Origin: Enemella evansiae
GTDB lineage: Bacteria; Pseudomonadota; Alphaproteobacteria; Rhodobacterales; Rhodobacteraceae
Direction: 5' to 3'
DNA: 64,000 bases
Assembly: GCA_017255395.1 (NCBI GenBank)
Contig: JAFKDC010000008.1
Span: 62,001 to 126,000 of the forward strand
The translations under genes and the position numbers were made by a program. Below the pieces are notes generated by a model. It saw only the letters and a list, made by a program, of their open reading frames with translations. It was not told the DNA's origin and did not search any database. Positions 8,966 to 17,227 of this stretch are shown here, piece after piece. How positions within the stretch are numbered: position 1 is the stretch's first letter; every line of letters begins with the position of its first letter.

Positions 8966-9230
8966 CCCGGCGGCCCGCCCGGTCCGGCCCTGGCCGTCGC
9001 GTGGCACGCGGGACGCCCCGGACCGGCGGCCCTGTCGCAGCCGCCGACGGCTCCGCCCGCCCTGCAAGGCGCTTCCATGACGCGGCAGCCCCTCTTTCCC
9101 GCCGCGCCGCGCCCCGCGATCCCGTCCGCAGCGTCCCGGGCGAAGACCTCCGGACCTGGCGCAGCGGCCCACGCGCCGCAGGCCCCCGCCCCCGGTCCTG
9201 CCCGGCCTTGACGCCGCGTTCCGCCCCATC
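8892..9230 (+). repeat. Degenerate tandem repeats of the kinase 3' end; otherwise empty 325-nt gap
   Basis: The last ~80 nt of the kinase gene (from ggcgaaacccttcggaccgg at 8892 to ccatgac near 8967) reappear in decayed form at about 9015-9087 (gaccggcggccctgtc, then ccatgacgcggc) and at about 9139-9215 (ggcgaagacctccggacc, then cccacgcgccgcaggccc). No plausible gene lies in 8966-9290. The repeats look like remnants of a 3' duplication, or of a lost receiver extension. Confidence 0.5.
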
Positions 9231-9290
9231 ACGGCGCCCCCTGCCCCGAAGCCGGTTCCCACGCCGCCCTGCCCGCAGTATCCAGTCCCC

Positions 9291-9986
9291 ATGACAGCCC
9301 TTGTGACCATCCTCGACGACGAGCCCGCCATCCGCGCGCTTCTGTCAGAAACGCTGACCGAGGCGGGCTTTCGCTGCCAGGCCTTCGCCCGGGCGACAGA
9401 GTTCGAAGCCGCGCTGCGCCGGACCACGCCGGATGTCTGCCTTGTGGACCTTGGCCTGCCGGACCGCGACGGGCTGTCGGTGGTGCATCGGCTGGCGCTG
9501 GAACAGGGCGCGACGATCATCATCATCTCGGGCCGCGCGCAGGTGCAGGACCGGGTGACCGGGCTGGAACTGGGCGCCGACGACTACATCATCAAGCCCT
9601 TCGATCCCGCCGAGGTGGTGGCCCGCATCCGCGCCCGCCTGCGCGGCCCGCGCCGCGGCACCACCGGCAACACCGCCCGCTTCGAAGGCTGGACCGCCCA
9701 TTTCGACCGCTACGCGCTGGAGGCGGACGACGGCACAGAGACCCCCTTCTCGCATGCCGAAGGCGAAGTCCTGCGACTGTTCCTCGAAAGCCCCAAGCGG
9801 CTGATCTCGCGCGCGCAGATGCAGGAAAGCCTTGGCGGCGCGGCGGGCGAAAGCTTTGACCGGGCGATGGACGTGCGGATTTCCCGCCTGCGCACGAAGC
9901 TGCGCGAGGACCCGCGCAACCCGCGCCTGATCAAGACGATCTACGGCGCCGGCTATATCTTTCTGGGCGAGGTCGTCTGGGAATAA
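9291..9986 (+). CDS. OmpR/PhoB-family response regulator
   Basis: A 231-aa protein. The receiver domain (1-118) has acidic residues D9-D10, phosphoacceptor D53 in LVDLGLPD and K102 in IIKPF. A winged-helix DNA-binding domain occupies ~130-228, with the typical ending RTVYGAGYIF-like (KTIYGAGYIFLG). It follows the hybrid kinase on the same strand and is its likely partner. Target genes are unknown; no shared operator was identified here. Confidence 0.9.
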   Translation: MTALVTILDDEPAIRALLSETLTEAGFRCQAFARATEFEAALRRTTPDVCLVDLGLPDRDGLSVVHRLALEQGATIIIISGRAQVQDRVTGLELGADDYIIKPFDPAEVVARIRARLRGPRRGTTGNTARFEGWTAHFDRYALEADDGTETPFSHAEGEVLRLFLESPKRLISRAQMQESLGGAAGESFDRAMDVRISRLRTKLREDPRNPRLIKTIYGAGYIFLGEVVWE

Positions 9987-10197
9987 CCGCGCGGGCACGC
10001 GGGATCGTGGCGCACGCAGCCTGTCGGTCTTTGCGTGAAACCTCCTGTCACCGCTGTGCCCGGGACCGCTGGTGGCCCGCAGAGTCTTCCTGTCTGATGG
10101 TTCGTCCGCAAGGCCCTGAGCGCCTGCCCGCTGACCCGGGGACTCCCTCACCGATGGCGGGTCACACCCCCCTGGTCTCGCAGGGGCACCCCATGCG

Positions 10198-10386
10198 TTA
10201 CGGCTGCACCGTGGTATAGATCTCTGCCGCGCCCAGCAGCGTTTTGACATGCGGCAACACCGCCACCGCGACCACACCGACCAATGCGCCAATGGCCAGC
10301 CGCACCGGCGCCCGTCCCAGCCTTGGCCCGGCCAGCCCCAGCACGCCGCAGACCGTTGCATAGAACCCCAGCGAAACCGGATCCAT
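10198..10386 (-). CDS. Small hypothetical membrane protein (62 aa)
   Basis: Starts MDPVSLGFYATVCGVLG and has two hydrophobic segments (~5-20 and ~30-48) joined by a short basic loop, ending AAEIYTTVQP. The Shine-Dalgarno aaggagg precedes the ATG by 6 nt. It lies 50 nt downstream of the amidohydrolase gene on the same strand and may be cotranscribed with it. No function is recognised. Confidence 0.65.
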   Translation of the reverse strand: MDPVSLGFYATVCGVLGLAGPRLGRAPVRLAIGALVGVVAVAVLPHVKTLLGAAEIYTTVQP

Positions 10387-10436
10387 CGCCGCCTCCTTGC
10401 CTTGCAAAGGCAGGATAGCGCGGCGCTGCCCCCGCG

Positions 10437-11639
10437 TCACCCCGCGATGCGCGCCACCGCATTTGCCATGACCCGAAGGCCGGTCACCAGATCGGCCTCG
10501 TCCGTATCCTCGTCGAAGGTATGGCTGACACCGTTGATCGAGGGCACGAAAAGCATGGCCGAGGGCATCAGCCGCGCCATGTTCGAGGCATCGTGCAGCG
10601 CGCCCGAGGGCATGGTACGCCAGCGCCCCGGCACCTCTTCGGCGGCGGCCTCTTCCAGCGCGCGGCGAAAGCCTTCGTCCATGGCGACCGGCGCCACGCC
10701 CAGCATGGGGCCGAATTCCAGCGCCATGCCCGCCTCCGACGCGATCTCTGTCGCGGTGTCGCGGATGATCCGTTCCATCCGGTCCAGCCGGTCCTCGTCG
10801 CCGTCACGCCACTGCATGGAAAAGGTGACCCGGCCCGGCACGACGGAATGCGCGTTGGGATGCAGGCTGACATGGCCGATGGTCCAGACCGTCGCCGGGG
10901 TGACGACATTGCCGAAACGCTCTTCGATGCGGGCATTGAAGCGCGCCAGCGCCTGAAAGGCGTCCCGGCGCAGGTGCATCGGCGTGGTGCCCGCGTGGTT
11001 CTGCTCTCCGGTCAGGCGGATCACCATGTCGCGGATGCCGACGATAGCCTCGACGACGCCGATGGCCTCTCCGGCGCGGTCCAGCACCGGCCCCTGCTCG
11101 ATATGCATTTCCAGGTAGCCGGTGAAGCGCGCTGGATCGACCCATGTGCCGGGACGGCTGCCCATGGCGGCGCGCGCCTGCCCCAGCGTCTCGCCGTGGC
11201 GGTCGGTCAGCTCCAGCGCCGCGGCAAACTCGATCACACCCGCCCAGCAGGCGCTGCCGGTGGTGACGCCAAAGCGCCCCTCTTCGTCCTGAAAGGACAC
11301 CGCCGACAGCGCCGGGCCGCCGCTTTCCCGCGCGGCCCGCGCGATCTCCAGCGCCGCGATGACGCCCAGCGCGCCGTCCAGCCACCCGCCCTCGGGCTGG
11401 GTGTCGGAGTGGCTGCCCATCAGCAGCGAGGGCCGCTCGGCCAGCCCGAAAACCGACCCCATGGGGTCGAAGACCGGGCTCAGCCCGGCCTCGGCATATT
11501 TCCCGGCCAGCCAGTCGCGCGCCTGCACATCCGCCGCGCTGTAGGCAGTGCGCACGACGCCCTTGCCGCTGCCCGCGGCCCCGATGGCGCGCAGCGCGTG
11601 CAGGTCCGCGAGGAAACGGTCGGGCTGGACTGGGATCAT
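10437..11639 (-). CDS. Zn-dependent N-carbamoyl-amino acid / allantoate amidohydrolase (M20)
   Basis: A 400-aa member of the AllC/HyuC/beta-ureidopropionase branch of M20. The metal and catalytic motifs are intact: H and D in [29 protein letters not shown], and the C-terminal [16 protein letters not shown] with the last metal ligand. It hydrolyses a ureido or carbamoyl group, releasing an amino acid, ammonia and CO2. The ATG at 11639 follows aaaggagg. A palindrome at 11688-11705, nearly identical to one controlling the ABC importer at 57.8 kb, suggests coregulation. The substrate (N-carbamoyl-amino acid, ureidoglycine-type or allantoate) is not resolved. Confidence 0.88.
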   Translation of the reverse strand: MIPVQPDRFLADLHALRAIGAAGSGKGVVRTAYSAADVQARDWLAGKYAEAGLSPVFDPMGSVFGLAERPSLLMGSHSDTQPEGGWLDGALGVIAALEIARAARESGGPALSAVSFQDEEGRFGVTTGSACWAGVIEFAAALELTDRHGETLGQARAAMGSRPGTWVDPARFTGYLEMHIEQGPVLDRAGEAIGVVEAIVGIRDMVIRLTGEQNHAGTTPMHLRRDAFQALARFNARIEERFGNVVTPATVWTIGHVSLHPNAHSVVPGRVTFSMQWRDGDEDRLDRMERIIRDTATEIASEAGMALEFGPMLGVAPVAMDEGFRRALEEAAAEEVPGRWRTMPSGALHDASNMARLMPSAMLFVPSINGVSHTFDEDTDEADLVTGLRVMANAVARIAG

Positions 11640-11949
11640 GACGGGGCCTCCTTTCGGCGCAGGATGCGCCGCCGGGCGGGAACTGTCAATTTATCATGAT
11701 AGATTGGACGACGTGGTGCAGGGGCGGCATCGGCGGCCGCATGGGCTGCACGACGCATCGGGGGGGCGGCGCTGCGGCGGCCTTGTGCGGGCGGCCCACG
11801 TGAAGGACGGGCGACCCCTGCCCTGCAAGTGTGCGAATTCGTCTCTCGGCACCTTGCAATGTGCGGTCGCGCACCAATCCCGCGCGCCCATCCGGATTAT
11901 CAGCCTCTGCCACGCCCATTATATTCCGGGGCAAAGAAGGAGACCTGCC
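11640..11949. other. Divergent intergenic region with an operator-like palindrome
   Basis: 310 bases between the amidohydrolase and the VOC gene. It holds the palindrome annotated at 11688-11705, close to the amidohydrolase start, and a TTATAT -10-like sequence near 11929 that may serve the VOC gene. No coding potential was convincing. Confidence 0.5.
11688..11705. promoter_or_regulatory. Near-perfect palindrome (core TATCATGATA)
   Basis: AATTTATCATGATAGATT matches its own reverse complement at 16 of 18 positions. Its core is the same as the perfect palindrome at 57830-57847. It begins 49 nt upstream of the amidohydrolase start codon, a typical operator position. Binding by a GntR/FCD repressor such as that at 63361 is inferred. 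Confidence 0.6.
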
Positions 11950-12429
11950 ATGAAAGCCCATCCCGACACCCGCATCGGCCATGTTCACCTGAAGGTGACA
12001 GACCTCGACCGCTCCATCGCCTTTTACCGCGACGTGATCGGATTGGAGGTCACGCAGAGATACGGCATTCAGGCCGCGTTTCTGTCCGCTGGCGGATACC
12101 ACCACCACATCGGCCTGAACACCTGGCACAGCGCGGGCGGCCCCCGCCCCGATCCGCGCGCGCCGGGCCTGTACCACACCGCCTTCCTCTATCCCGACCG
12201 CAAGGCGCTGGCCGCCGCGTTCCAGCTGGCACTGGACCATGGCATCGAACTGGAGGGCGCCGCCGACCACGGCGTCTCCGAGGCGCTGTATTTCTCGGAC
12301 CCCGACGGCAACGGGATCGAGCTGTACCGCGACCGCGATCCGGCGGATTGGCCGCGCAACGGTGACGGCGACCTGGTCATGTCGAACCGCCCGCTGGACC
12401 TGAAGGCGCTGCTGGGCCAGCTGGCCTGA
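11950..12429 (+). CDS. VOC family (glyoxalase/extradiol dioxygenase-like) protein
   Basis: A 159-aa protein with one vicinal-oxygen-chelate module pair. The first motif is IGHVHLKVTDLDRSIAFYRD and the closing motif is YFSDPDGNGIELYRDR with the metal-ligand Glu. H11 or H13, a central His (GLYHTAF) and the C-terminal Glu form a plausible metal site. The segment FPDRKAL-like plus SEALYFSDPDGN resembles catechol-2,3-dioxygenase-like VOC proteins. The Shine-Dalgarno aagaaggaga is strong. The substrate is unknown. Confidence 0.8.
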   Translation: MKAHPDTRIGHVHLKVTDLDRSIAFYRDVIGLEVTQRYGIQAAFLSAGGYHHHIGLNTWHSAGGPRPDPRAPGLYHTAFLYPDRKALAAAFQLALDHGIELEGAADHGVSEALYFSDPDGNGIELYRDRDPADWPRNGDGDLVMSNRPLDLKALLGQLA

Positions 12430-12585
12430 AACCAGAGGGCGTGGCCCCCAAGGCGGCCTGTCCGGTCGCGGGCCACCCGGCCCCGGCGCGCGGCGGCATA
12501 TGCGGGCCATCCCGCCCCCCTGCGCCGCACGGGCTGGACCTTGCGCGGCGGCGCCCCTAGGCTCCGCCGCAAAGAGGAGAGACCC

Positions 12586-13446
12586 ATGGCGACCGGCACC
12601 GACATCCGCACCTATTTCAACGGCCAGTGGCACGATGCCGATGCCATGATCATCCGCGCCGCCGATCACGGCGCGTGGCTGGGCTCTGGCGTCTTCGACG
12701 GCGCGCGGGCGGTGAACGGCATGGTCCCCGACCTTGAAGCGCATTGTGCCCGCGTCAACCGCTCTGCCGAGGCGCTGATGCTGAGGCCCACCGTCTCGAC
12801 CGGGGACATGGTGGACATGGTCCGCGAAGGGCTGAAGGCCTACCCCGAGGACGCCGCCATCTACATCCGCCCAATGTACTGGGGCATCAACGGCGACGTC
12901 ACAGCCATCGTGCCCCAGCCCGAAGAAACCGGCTTTGCCATCTGCCTCGAACGCATCCCCATGGCGCCCGACACCGCCACGGTCACGCTGGGCAAGACGC
13001 GGTTCCGCCGCCCGGTGCTGGAAAGCGCGGTCGTGAACGCCAAGGCGGGCTGCCTCTACCCCAACAACGCACGGATGCTGTCCGAGGTGCGGGCGCGCGG
13101 CTTCAACAACGCGCTGGTGACCGACGCCATGGGCAATGTCGCCGAAAGCGCCACGGCCAATGTCTTCATGGTGCGCGACGGGGTGGTCTTCACGCCGATC
13201 CCGAACGGCACCTTCCTTGCGGGCATCACCCGCGCGCGGCACATCAGCAATATGAAGGCCGCGGGCATCGAGGTGGTCGAAAGCGTGCTCTCCTTCGCGG
13301 ATTTCGAGGCGGCGGACGAGGTCTTCCTGTCCGGCAACATGCAGAAGGTCACGGCGGTCAGCGGCTTCGAGGATGTGTCCTACCAGCAGGGGCCGCTGAC
13401 GAAACGCGTGCGCGAGATGTACTGGGACTGGGCCGCCTCTGCCTAG
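12586..13446 (+). CDS. Class IV aminotransferase, branched-chain amino acid aminotransferase type
   Basis: A 286-aa fold-type IV PLP enzyme. K153 in VNAKAGCLYPNN is the PLP Schiff-base lysine, and downstream AESATANVFMV and LAGITRARHI match phosphate-binding and fold IV signatures. The reaction is transamination of branched-chain amino acids with 2-oxoglutarate, or a related D-amino acid/lyase activity, which this family also contains. The ATG at 12586 has an excellent Shine-Dalgarno (aaagaggagag); an upstream in-frame ATG has none. A small membrane protein gene follows after 9 nt. Confidence 0.87.
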   Translation: MATGTDIRTYFNGQWHDADAMIIRAADHGAWLGSGVFDGARAVNGMVPDLEAHCARVNRSAEALMLRPTVSTGDMVDMVREGLKAYPEDAAIYIRPMYWGINGDVTAIVPQPEETGFAICLERIPMAPDTATVTLGKTRFRRPVLESAVVNAKAGCLYPNNARMLSEVRARGFNNALVTDAMGNVAESATANVFMVRDGVVFTPIPNGTFLAGITRARHISNMKAAGIEVVESVLSFADFEAADEVFLSGNMQKVTAVSGFEDVSYQQGPLTKRVREMYWDWAASA

Positions 13447-13455
13447 GGCACGGCC

Positions 13456-13641
13456 ATGGAAAAGCTGATCGTCATCCTGATCGTGCTGGCGCTCTTCGGT
13501 GGCGCCATCGCCGTGATCCACCGCAACCACAAGCGCGAGCAGGCCGCGCGCCGCGCGGCCCGGCAGGCGGCGGCGCGCACCGACAGCGGCGCCGGGGCAG
13601 CGGACAGCCCCCCGTCAGAGCCCCGCGACCCGAAGGCCTGA
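13456..13641 (+). CDS. Small single-pass membrane protein (61 aa)
   Basis: Begins MEKLIVILIVLALFGGAIAV, one N-terminal transmembrane helix, then a basic stretch (HRNHKREQAARRAARQ) and an acidic, proline-rich tail. It sits 9 nt after the aminotransferase stop, so it is probably in the same transcript. No family is recognised. The clean membrane anchor and tight spacing support a real gene. Confidence 0.55.
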   Translation: MEKLIVILIVLALFGGAIAVIHRNHKREQAARRAARQAAARTDSGAGAADSPPSEPRDPKA

Positions 13642-13796
13642 CCCGCACCCTCCGCACCCACGCCCGGCGGCCCCGCCGGGCCGCGCCACGCTCTGCCCGC
13701 TGCTGTGCGCCCGCCTCCCCCGGCGCGCCGCCGCCGGCCTGCCGCGCTGGACAGGCCCGCGACCCTCTGCCACTGTCCCGGAACAGGAGGCCCCCG

Positions 13797-14252
13797 ATGC
13801 GCAAGTTCCTCGTCGTGCTCGACGATTCCCGAGAATGCCTGAACGCCATGCGGTTCGCCGCCATGCGCGCGGCAAAGTCCGGCGGCGGCGTGGCCATCCT
13901 GTCGGTGATCCCGCCGGACGAGTTCAACCACTGGATCGGCGTGGGCGACATCATGCGCGAAGAGGCCCGCGAACGCATCCACGCGCATTTCGAGGTCTTC
14001 GCCAAGTGGATGCGCGACAAGCAGGGCGTCGACCCCGAACTGGTCATCCGAGAGGGCGACACGGTGACCGAAATCCTCGCGCAGGTCTCCGACGACCCCG
14101 AGATCGGCCTTCTGGTGCTGGGCGCCTCGATCGACAAGAAGGGCCCCGGCCCGCTGGTGAACCAGATGACCCGCAATTCCGGCTCTCTGCCGATCCCCGT
14201 CACCATCGTTCCGGGCGATTTGTCCAAGGAACGGCTGGAGGCCATCACCTGA
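13797..14252 (+). CDS. Universal stress protein (UspA family)
   Basis: A 151-aa cytosolic Usp-domain protein starting MRKFLVVLDDSRECLNAMRF. The GxxG...S/T nucleotide-binding region is present as VLGASIDKKGPGPLVNQM, followed by the final beta strand IPVTIVPG, as in ATP-binding Usp proteins. The Shine-Dalgarno aggaggccccc is excellent. The context, a single gene between the aminotransferase block and a ClpP-like exported protein, does not define its role. Confidence 0.9.
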   Translation: MRKFLVVLDDSRECLNAMRFAAMRAAKSGGGVAILSVIPPDEFNHWIGVGDIMREEARERIHAHFEVFAKWMRDKQGVDPELVIREGDTVTEILAQVSDDPEIGLLVLGASIDKKGPGPLVNQMTRNSGSLPIPVTIVPGDLSKERLEAIT

Positions 14253-14284
14253 ACCACACCCAAGCCATTTCACAAGGATATTTC

Positions 14285-15346
14285 ATGTTTCGCCATTTCG
14301 CCGCCGCCCTCGCCGCCGCCCTGTGCCTGACCGGCGCAGCCAACGCCAAGGACCCGCTGATCTCCGAGCATTGCCTCGGCAATGCATCCGAGACCTGCTT
14401 CATCATCGTCGAAGGCCAGATAGAGGCCGGCCTGACCGACCGGTTGCGCGCCTTCGTGGGCGACGGGCGGGACGCGCGCCGGGTGGTGCTGAACAGCCCC
14501 GGCGGCAATCTGGGCGAGGCGCTGAAACTGGGGCGCTACCTGCGCGAGGCGGATCTGGACACCTCGATCGGCAGTTCCGACGCGATGACGCGCGATGCGG
14601 ACGGGCGGCTGACGCCGATGACGCTGGCCGCCGCCGGGCCGGGCCGCTGCGAAAGCGCCTGCGCCTATGCCTTCATGGGCGGGGTGCGGCGCGCCCTGCG
14701 CGAGGACGACGTTCTGGGCCTGCATCGCTTCCACGCGCCGGGGCAGACCATCGACGGCGATTCTGCGCAGCAGTTGTCGGGCATGCTGATCTCCTACATG
14801 GTCGAAATGGGCATCGACGCCCGGATCTTCACGCTGGCCAGCCTGCAGGGGTCAGACCAGATGCACCACGTCACGGTCACCGAGGCCGAGGAGTACGACG
14901 TCACGACCCCCTTCGGCTACGCGCCGGTGTTCCTCGAGCCCTACAAGGACGGGCTCATCGCCTCGGCGAAGCGGCTCGACACCGTGTCGGCCTACAGCGG
15001 TGTCGATCAGGTGACCTTCCTTTGCCGGGGCGGGCAGCCGCTGGTGTTGTTCCACGCCGCCCTGCACGCGCTGGAGGAGAATTCGGCAGGCACCTTTCAG
15101 GCCGAGATCGACGGCACCTTCGTCTCGCTGCCCGGCGACAGCCTGACGATCCGGCCGAACGGAGACGAGGCCTTCATCACCGCGACCGTGACGCCCGAGA
15201 TCGCGCAGGGCATCGCGGGCGCCAGCGACATGTGGCTCTCGGCCTCCTTCGCGCGGGTGATCGGCGGCAACTACGCCGCGGCGATGAAGCCCTCGCCCAT
15301 GGACCGCAGGATGATCGCCAGCGCCTTCCGCTTCTGCATCGACTGA
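14285..15346 (+). CDS. Periplasmic ClpP/crotonase-fold protein, hypothetical
   Basis: A 353-aa protein with a Sec signal peptide (cleavage probably after ANA, residue 21). Residues ~35-200 resemble ClpP-fold serine proteases: the glycine loop LNSPGGNLGEALKLG (69-83), a nucleophile-elbow-like CESACAYAFMGG with S124, and LGLHRFH with H147. Such exported ClpP-like proteins are common in alphaproteobacteria but poorly characterised. The cysteines flanking S124 may form a disulphide in the periplasm. The C-terminal ~150 residues are unassigned. Protease activity is inferred. Confidence 0.7.
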   Translation: MFRHFAAALAAALCLTGAANAKDPLISEHCLGNASETCFIIVEGQIEAGLTDRLRAFVGDGRDARRVVLNSPGGNLGEALKLGRYLREADLDTSIGSSDAMTRDADGRLTPMTLAAAGPGRCESACAYAFMGGVRRALREDDVLGLHRFHAPGQTIDGDSAQQLSGMLISYMVEMGIDARIFTLASLQGSDQMHHVTVTEAEEYDVTTPFGYAPVFLEPYKDGLIASAKRLDTVSAYSGVDQVTFLCRGGQPLVLFHAALHALEENSAGTFQAEIDGTFVSLPGDSLTIRPNGDEAFITATVTPEIAQGIAGASDMWLSASFARVIGGNYAAAMKPSPMDRRMIASAFRFCID

Positions 15347-15433
15347 CGCGCATAGTTTAGAACGGTTCCAATCCTTGACGGCTCGGGCGCGGAAGCGCAT
15401 ATAGGAGGTCAGGCCAGAAAAGGTGCAGAACCG

Positions 15434-15997
15434 ATGTTCATTCAGACCGAATCCACCCCGAACCCCGCGACGCTGAAGTTCCTGCCCGGCCAGACCGTGC
15501 TGGAGATGGGGACCGCCGATTTCCCGACGCCCGAGGCCGGAGAGAAGTCGCCGCTGGCGCAGCGCCTCTTCGCGGTCGAGGGTGTGACCGGCGTGTTTTT
15601 CGGCACCGATTTCGTGACCGTGACCAAGGACGACAGCGCCGACTGGGATCACCTGAAACCGGCGATCCTCGGCGCGATCATGGAGCATTTCCAGTCCGGC
15701 GCACCGGTCATGGCGGAGGGTGCGGCTCAGGCAGGCGGCCATGCCCAGCACGACGGCGAGGATGGCGAAATCGTCAACCAGATCAAGGAACTGCTGGACA
15801 CGCGTGTGCGTCCGGCGGTGGCACAGGATGGCGGCGACATCACCTTCCACGGCTTCGACCGGGGTGTGGTCTACCTGCACATGCAGGGCGCCTGCGCGGG
15901 CTGCCCTTCGTCGACGCTGACGCTGAAGATGGGCATCGAGAACCTGCTGCGCCACTACATCCCCGAGGTCTCCGAGGTGCGCCCCGTCGCGGTCTGA
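15434..15997 (+). CDS. Nfu-type iron-sulfur cluster scaffold protein
   Basis: A 187-aa protein with an N-terminal Nfu_N domain (1-90, MFIQTESTPNPATLKFLPGQ) and a C-terminal NifU domain (~112-187) carrying the cluster-binding CxxC, C154-AG-C157. It acts in the cytosol as a carrier for [4Fe-4S] clusters. The length matches NfuA/NFU1-type proteins of alphaproteobacteria. The gene appears monocistronic and ends in three consecutive hairpins. Confidence 0.93.
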   Translation: MFIQTESTPNPATLKFLPGQTVLEMGTADFPTPEAGEKSPLAQRLFAVEGVTGVFFGTDFVTVTKDDSADWDHLKPAILGAIMEHFQSGAPVMAEGAAQAGGHAQHDGEDGEIVNQIKELLDTRVRPAVAQDGGDITFHGFDRGVVYLHMQGACAGCPSSTLTLKMGIENLLRHYIPEVSEVRPVAV

Positions 15998-16002
15998 GCG
16001 TG

Positions 16003-16070
16003 AAAGGCCCTTCGAAGGGCCTTTCCAAAGCGCCTCCACAGGCGCTTCGAAGCCGGTTCCAACCGGCTTC
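16003..16070 (+). terminator. Three back-to-back hairpins after nfu
   Basis: Three perfect or near-perfect stems follow within 68 nt: 16003-16024 (AAAGGCCC, TTCGAA, GGGCCTTT, a complete palindrome), 16028-16047 (AAGCGCCT, CCAC, AGGCGCTT) and 16049-16070 (GAAGCCGGTT, CC, AACCGGCTTC). Only the first ends in a short T-run. Together they probably terminate nfu and insulate tsaB, which starts at 16112. Confidence 0.75.
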
Positions 16071-16111
16071 CCCGCGTTGCACAGACCCCGCGCCCACGGC
16101 ATAAGCGGCCC

Positions 16112-16708
16112 ATGATCCTCGCCTTCGACACCTCCGGTCCGCATTGTGCCGCCGCCCTGCTGGGCCGCGACCACATCCTCGCATCCCGCGTCGAAGCCAT
16201 GAAGAAGGGCCAGGCCGAGCGGCTGATGCCGCTTCTGGAAGAACTGCTGACCGAAACCGGGGCCGCCTGGGCCGATCTGACCCGCATCGGGGTCGGCATC
16301 GGACCCGGCAACTTCACCGGCATTCGCCTTGCCGTCAGCGCGGCGCGCGGGCTGGCGCTGGCGCTGAAGGTTCCCGCGCTGGGTGTGTCCGGCTTCGAGA
16401 TCGTTCGCCACGGGCCGGTGCACGGTACCAGCACGAGCACCGGGGCCCTTCTGGCGGTGGTGCCCGGCCCGCGCGAGCAGGCCTATATCGAGCAGCCGGA
16501 CGGCAGCATCGCCTTCGGTCCCATGGTCACCGATCCGGCCAGGGCGGCCTGCCTGGACGATGACTGGCAGGCCAATATCGCCACGCTCGCCCGGATCGCC
16601 GCCGCCAAGACCCCCGGCCCCCGGCCCGCGCCGCTCTACGTCAAGCCCGCCGACGCCGCCCCCGCCAGCGACCCGCCGCCGGTGATCCTCGACGCCAATG
16701 ACGCCTGA
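16112..16708 (+). CDS. tsaB: tRNA threonylcarbamoyladenosine biosynthesis protein TsaB
   Basis: A 198-aa ASKHA-fold protein starting MILAFDTSGPHCAAALL, with the conserved GPGNFTGIRLAVSAARGLAL. TsaB partners TsaD and TsaE in forming t6A37 on ANN-decoding tRNAs. It overlaps the downstream acetyltransferase by 11 nt, the usual TsaB-RimI arrangement in this order. The length is close to the alphaproteobacterial norm. Confidence 0.92.
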   Translation: MILAFDTSGPHCAAALLGRDHILASRVEAMKKGQAERLMPLLEELLTETGAAWADLTRIGVGIGPGNFTGIRLAVSAARGLALALKVPALGVSGFEIVRHGPVHGTSTSTGALLAVVPGPREQAYIEQPDGSIAFGPMVTDPARAACLDDDWQANIATLARIAAAKTPGPRPAPLYVKPADAAPASDPPPVILDANDA

Positions 16709-17111
16709 GGCCCTCGCCGCGCTCTCGGCCCGCGCCTACCGACACATGGCGCCGTGGAGCGCGCAGGCCTTCGCCGAGACGCTCGCCCGACCCCATGCGC
16801 TGCTGACCGCCACCGAGCACGCCTTCGTGCTGGGCCTCGTGGTGGCGGGCGAGGCCGAAATCCTCGCCCTCGCCGCCGACCCGGACCACCAGCGGCAGGG
16901 CGCCGCCAGTGCCGCGCTCACAGGCTTCCACGCAGCGGCCGCCGCCCGCGACGCCACCCGTGTCCTGCTGGAGGTTGCCGCCGCCAACACCCCGGCCCGC
17001 GCCTTCTACGGTCGGCACGGATACCGCGAGATCGGCCTGCGCCGGGGCTACTACCGGCGTCCGGACCAGCCCCCCGACGATGCCGTCCTGATGGACCGTC
17101 CGCTTCCCTGA
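16698..17111 (+). CDS. rimI: RimI-like GNAT N-acetyltransferase
   Basis: A 137-aa GNAT protein. The acetyl-CoA loop is present as HQRQGAASAALTG (motif A) and is followed by LLEVAAANTPARAFYGRHGY, the RimI-type motif B (family consensus LEVRxxNxxAxxLYxxxGF). RimI acetylates the N-terminal alanine of ribosomal protein S18. It overlaps tsaB by 11 nt, the typical pairing. The exact acceptor is inferred from family and context. Confidence 0.82.
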   Translation: MTPEALAALSARAYRHMAPWSAQAFAETLARPHALLTATEHAFVLGLVVAGEAEILALAADPDHQRQGAASAALTGFHAAAAARDATRVLLEVAAANTPARAFYGRHGYREIGLRRGYYRRPDQPPDDAVLMDRPLP

Positions 17112-17138
17112 CGTCGCTGCTGCGCCTGCAAAAACCGG

Positions 17139-17168
17139 TTGACCCGTCCCGGCCCCTGCGGCTTTGAT
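17139..17168 (+). promoter_or_regulatory. Candidate sigma-70 promoter of the BMP transporter operon
   Basis: TTGACC (17139-17144) and TTTGAT (17163-17168) are separated by 18 nt, 60 nt upstream of the substrate-binding-protein start codon. The -35 matches 5 of 6 and the -10 4 of 6 bases of the consensus. This is a visual assignment only. Confidence 0.35.
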
Positions 17169-17227
17169 TGGCCTGTCACAATCAGACGGGCAGGTCTTCT
17201 GTCCGCACATGCAACTGGGAGCATTCC

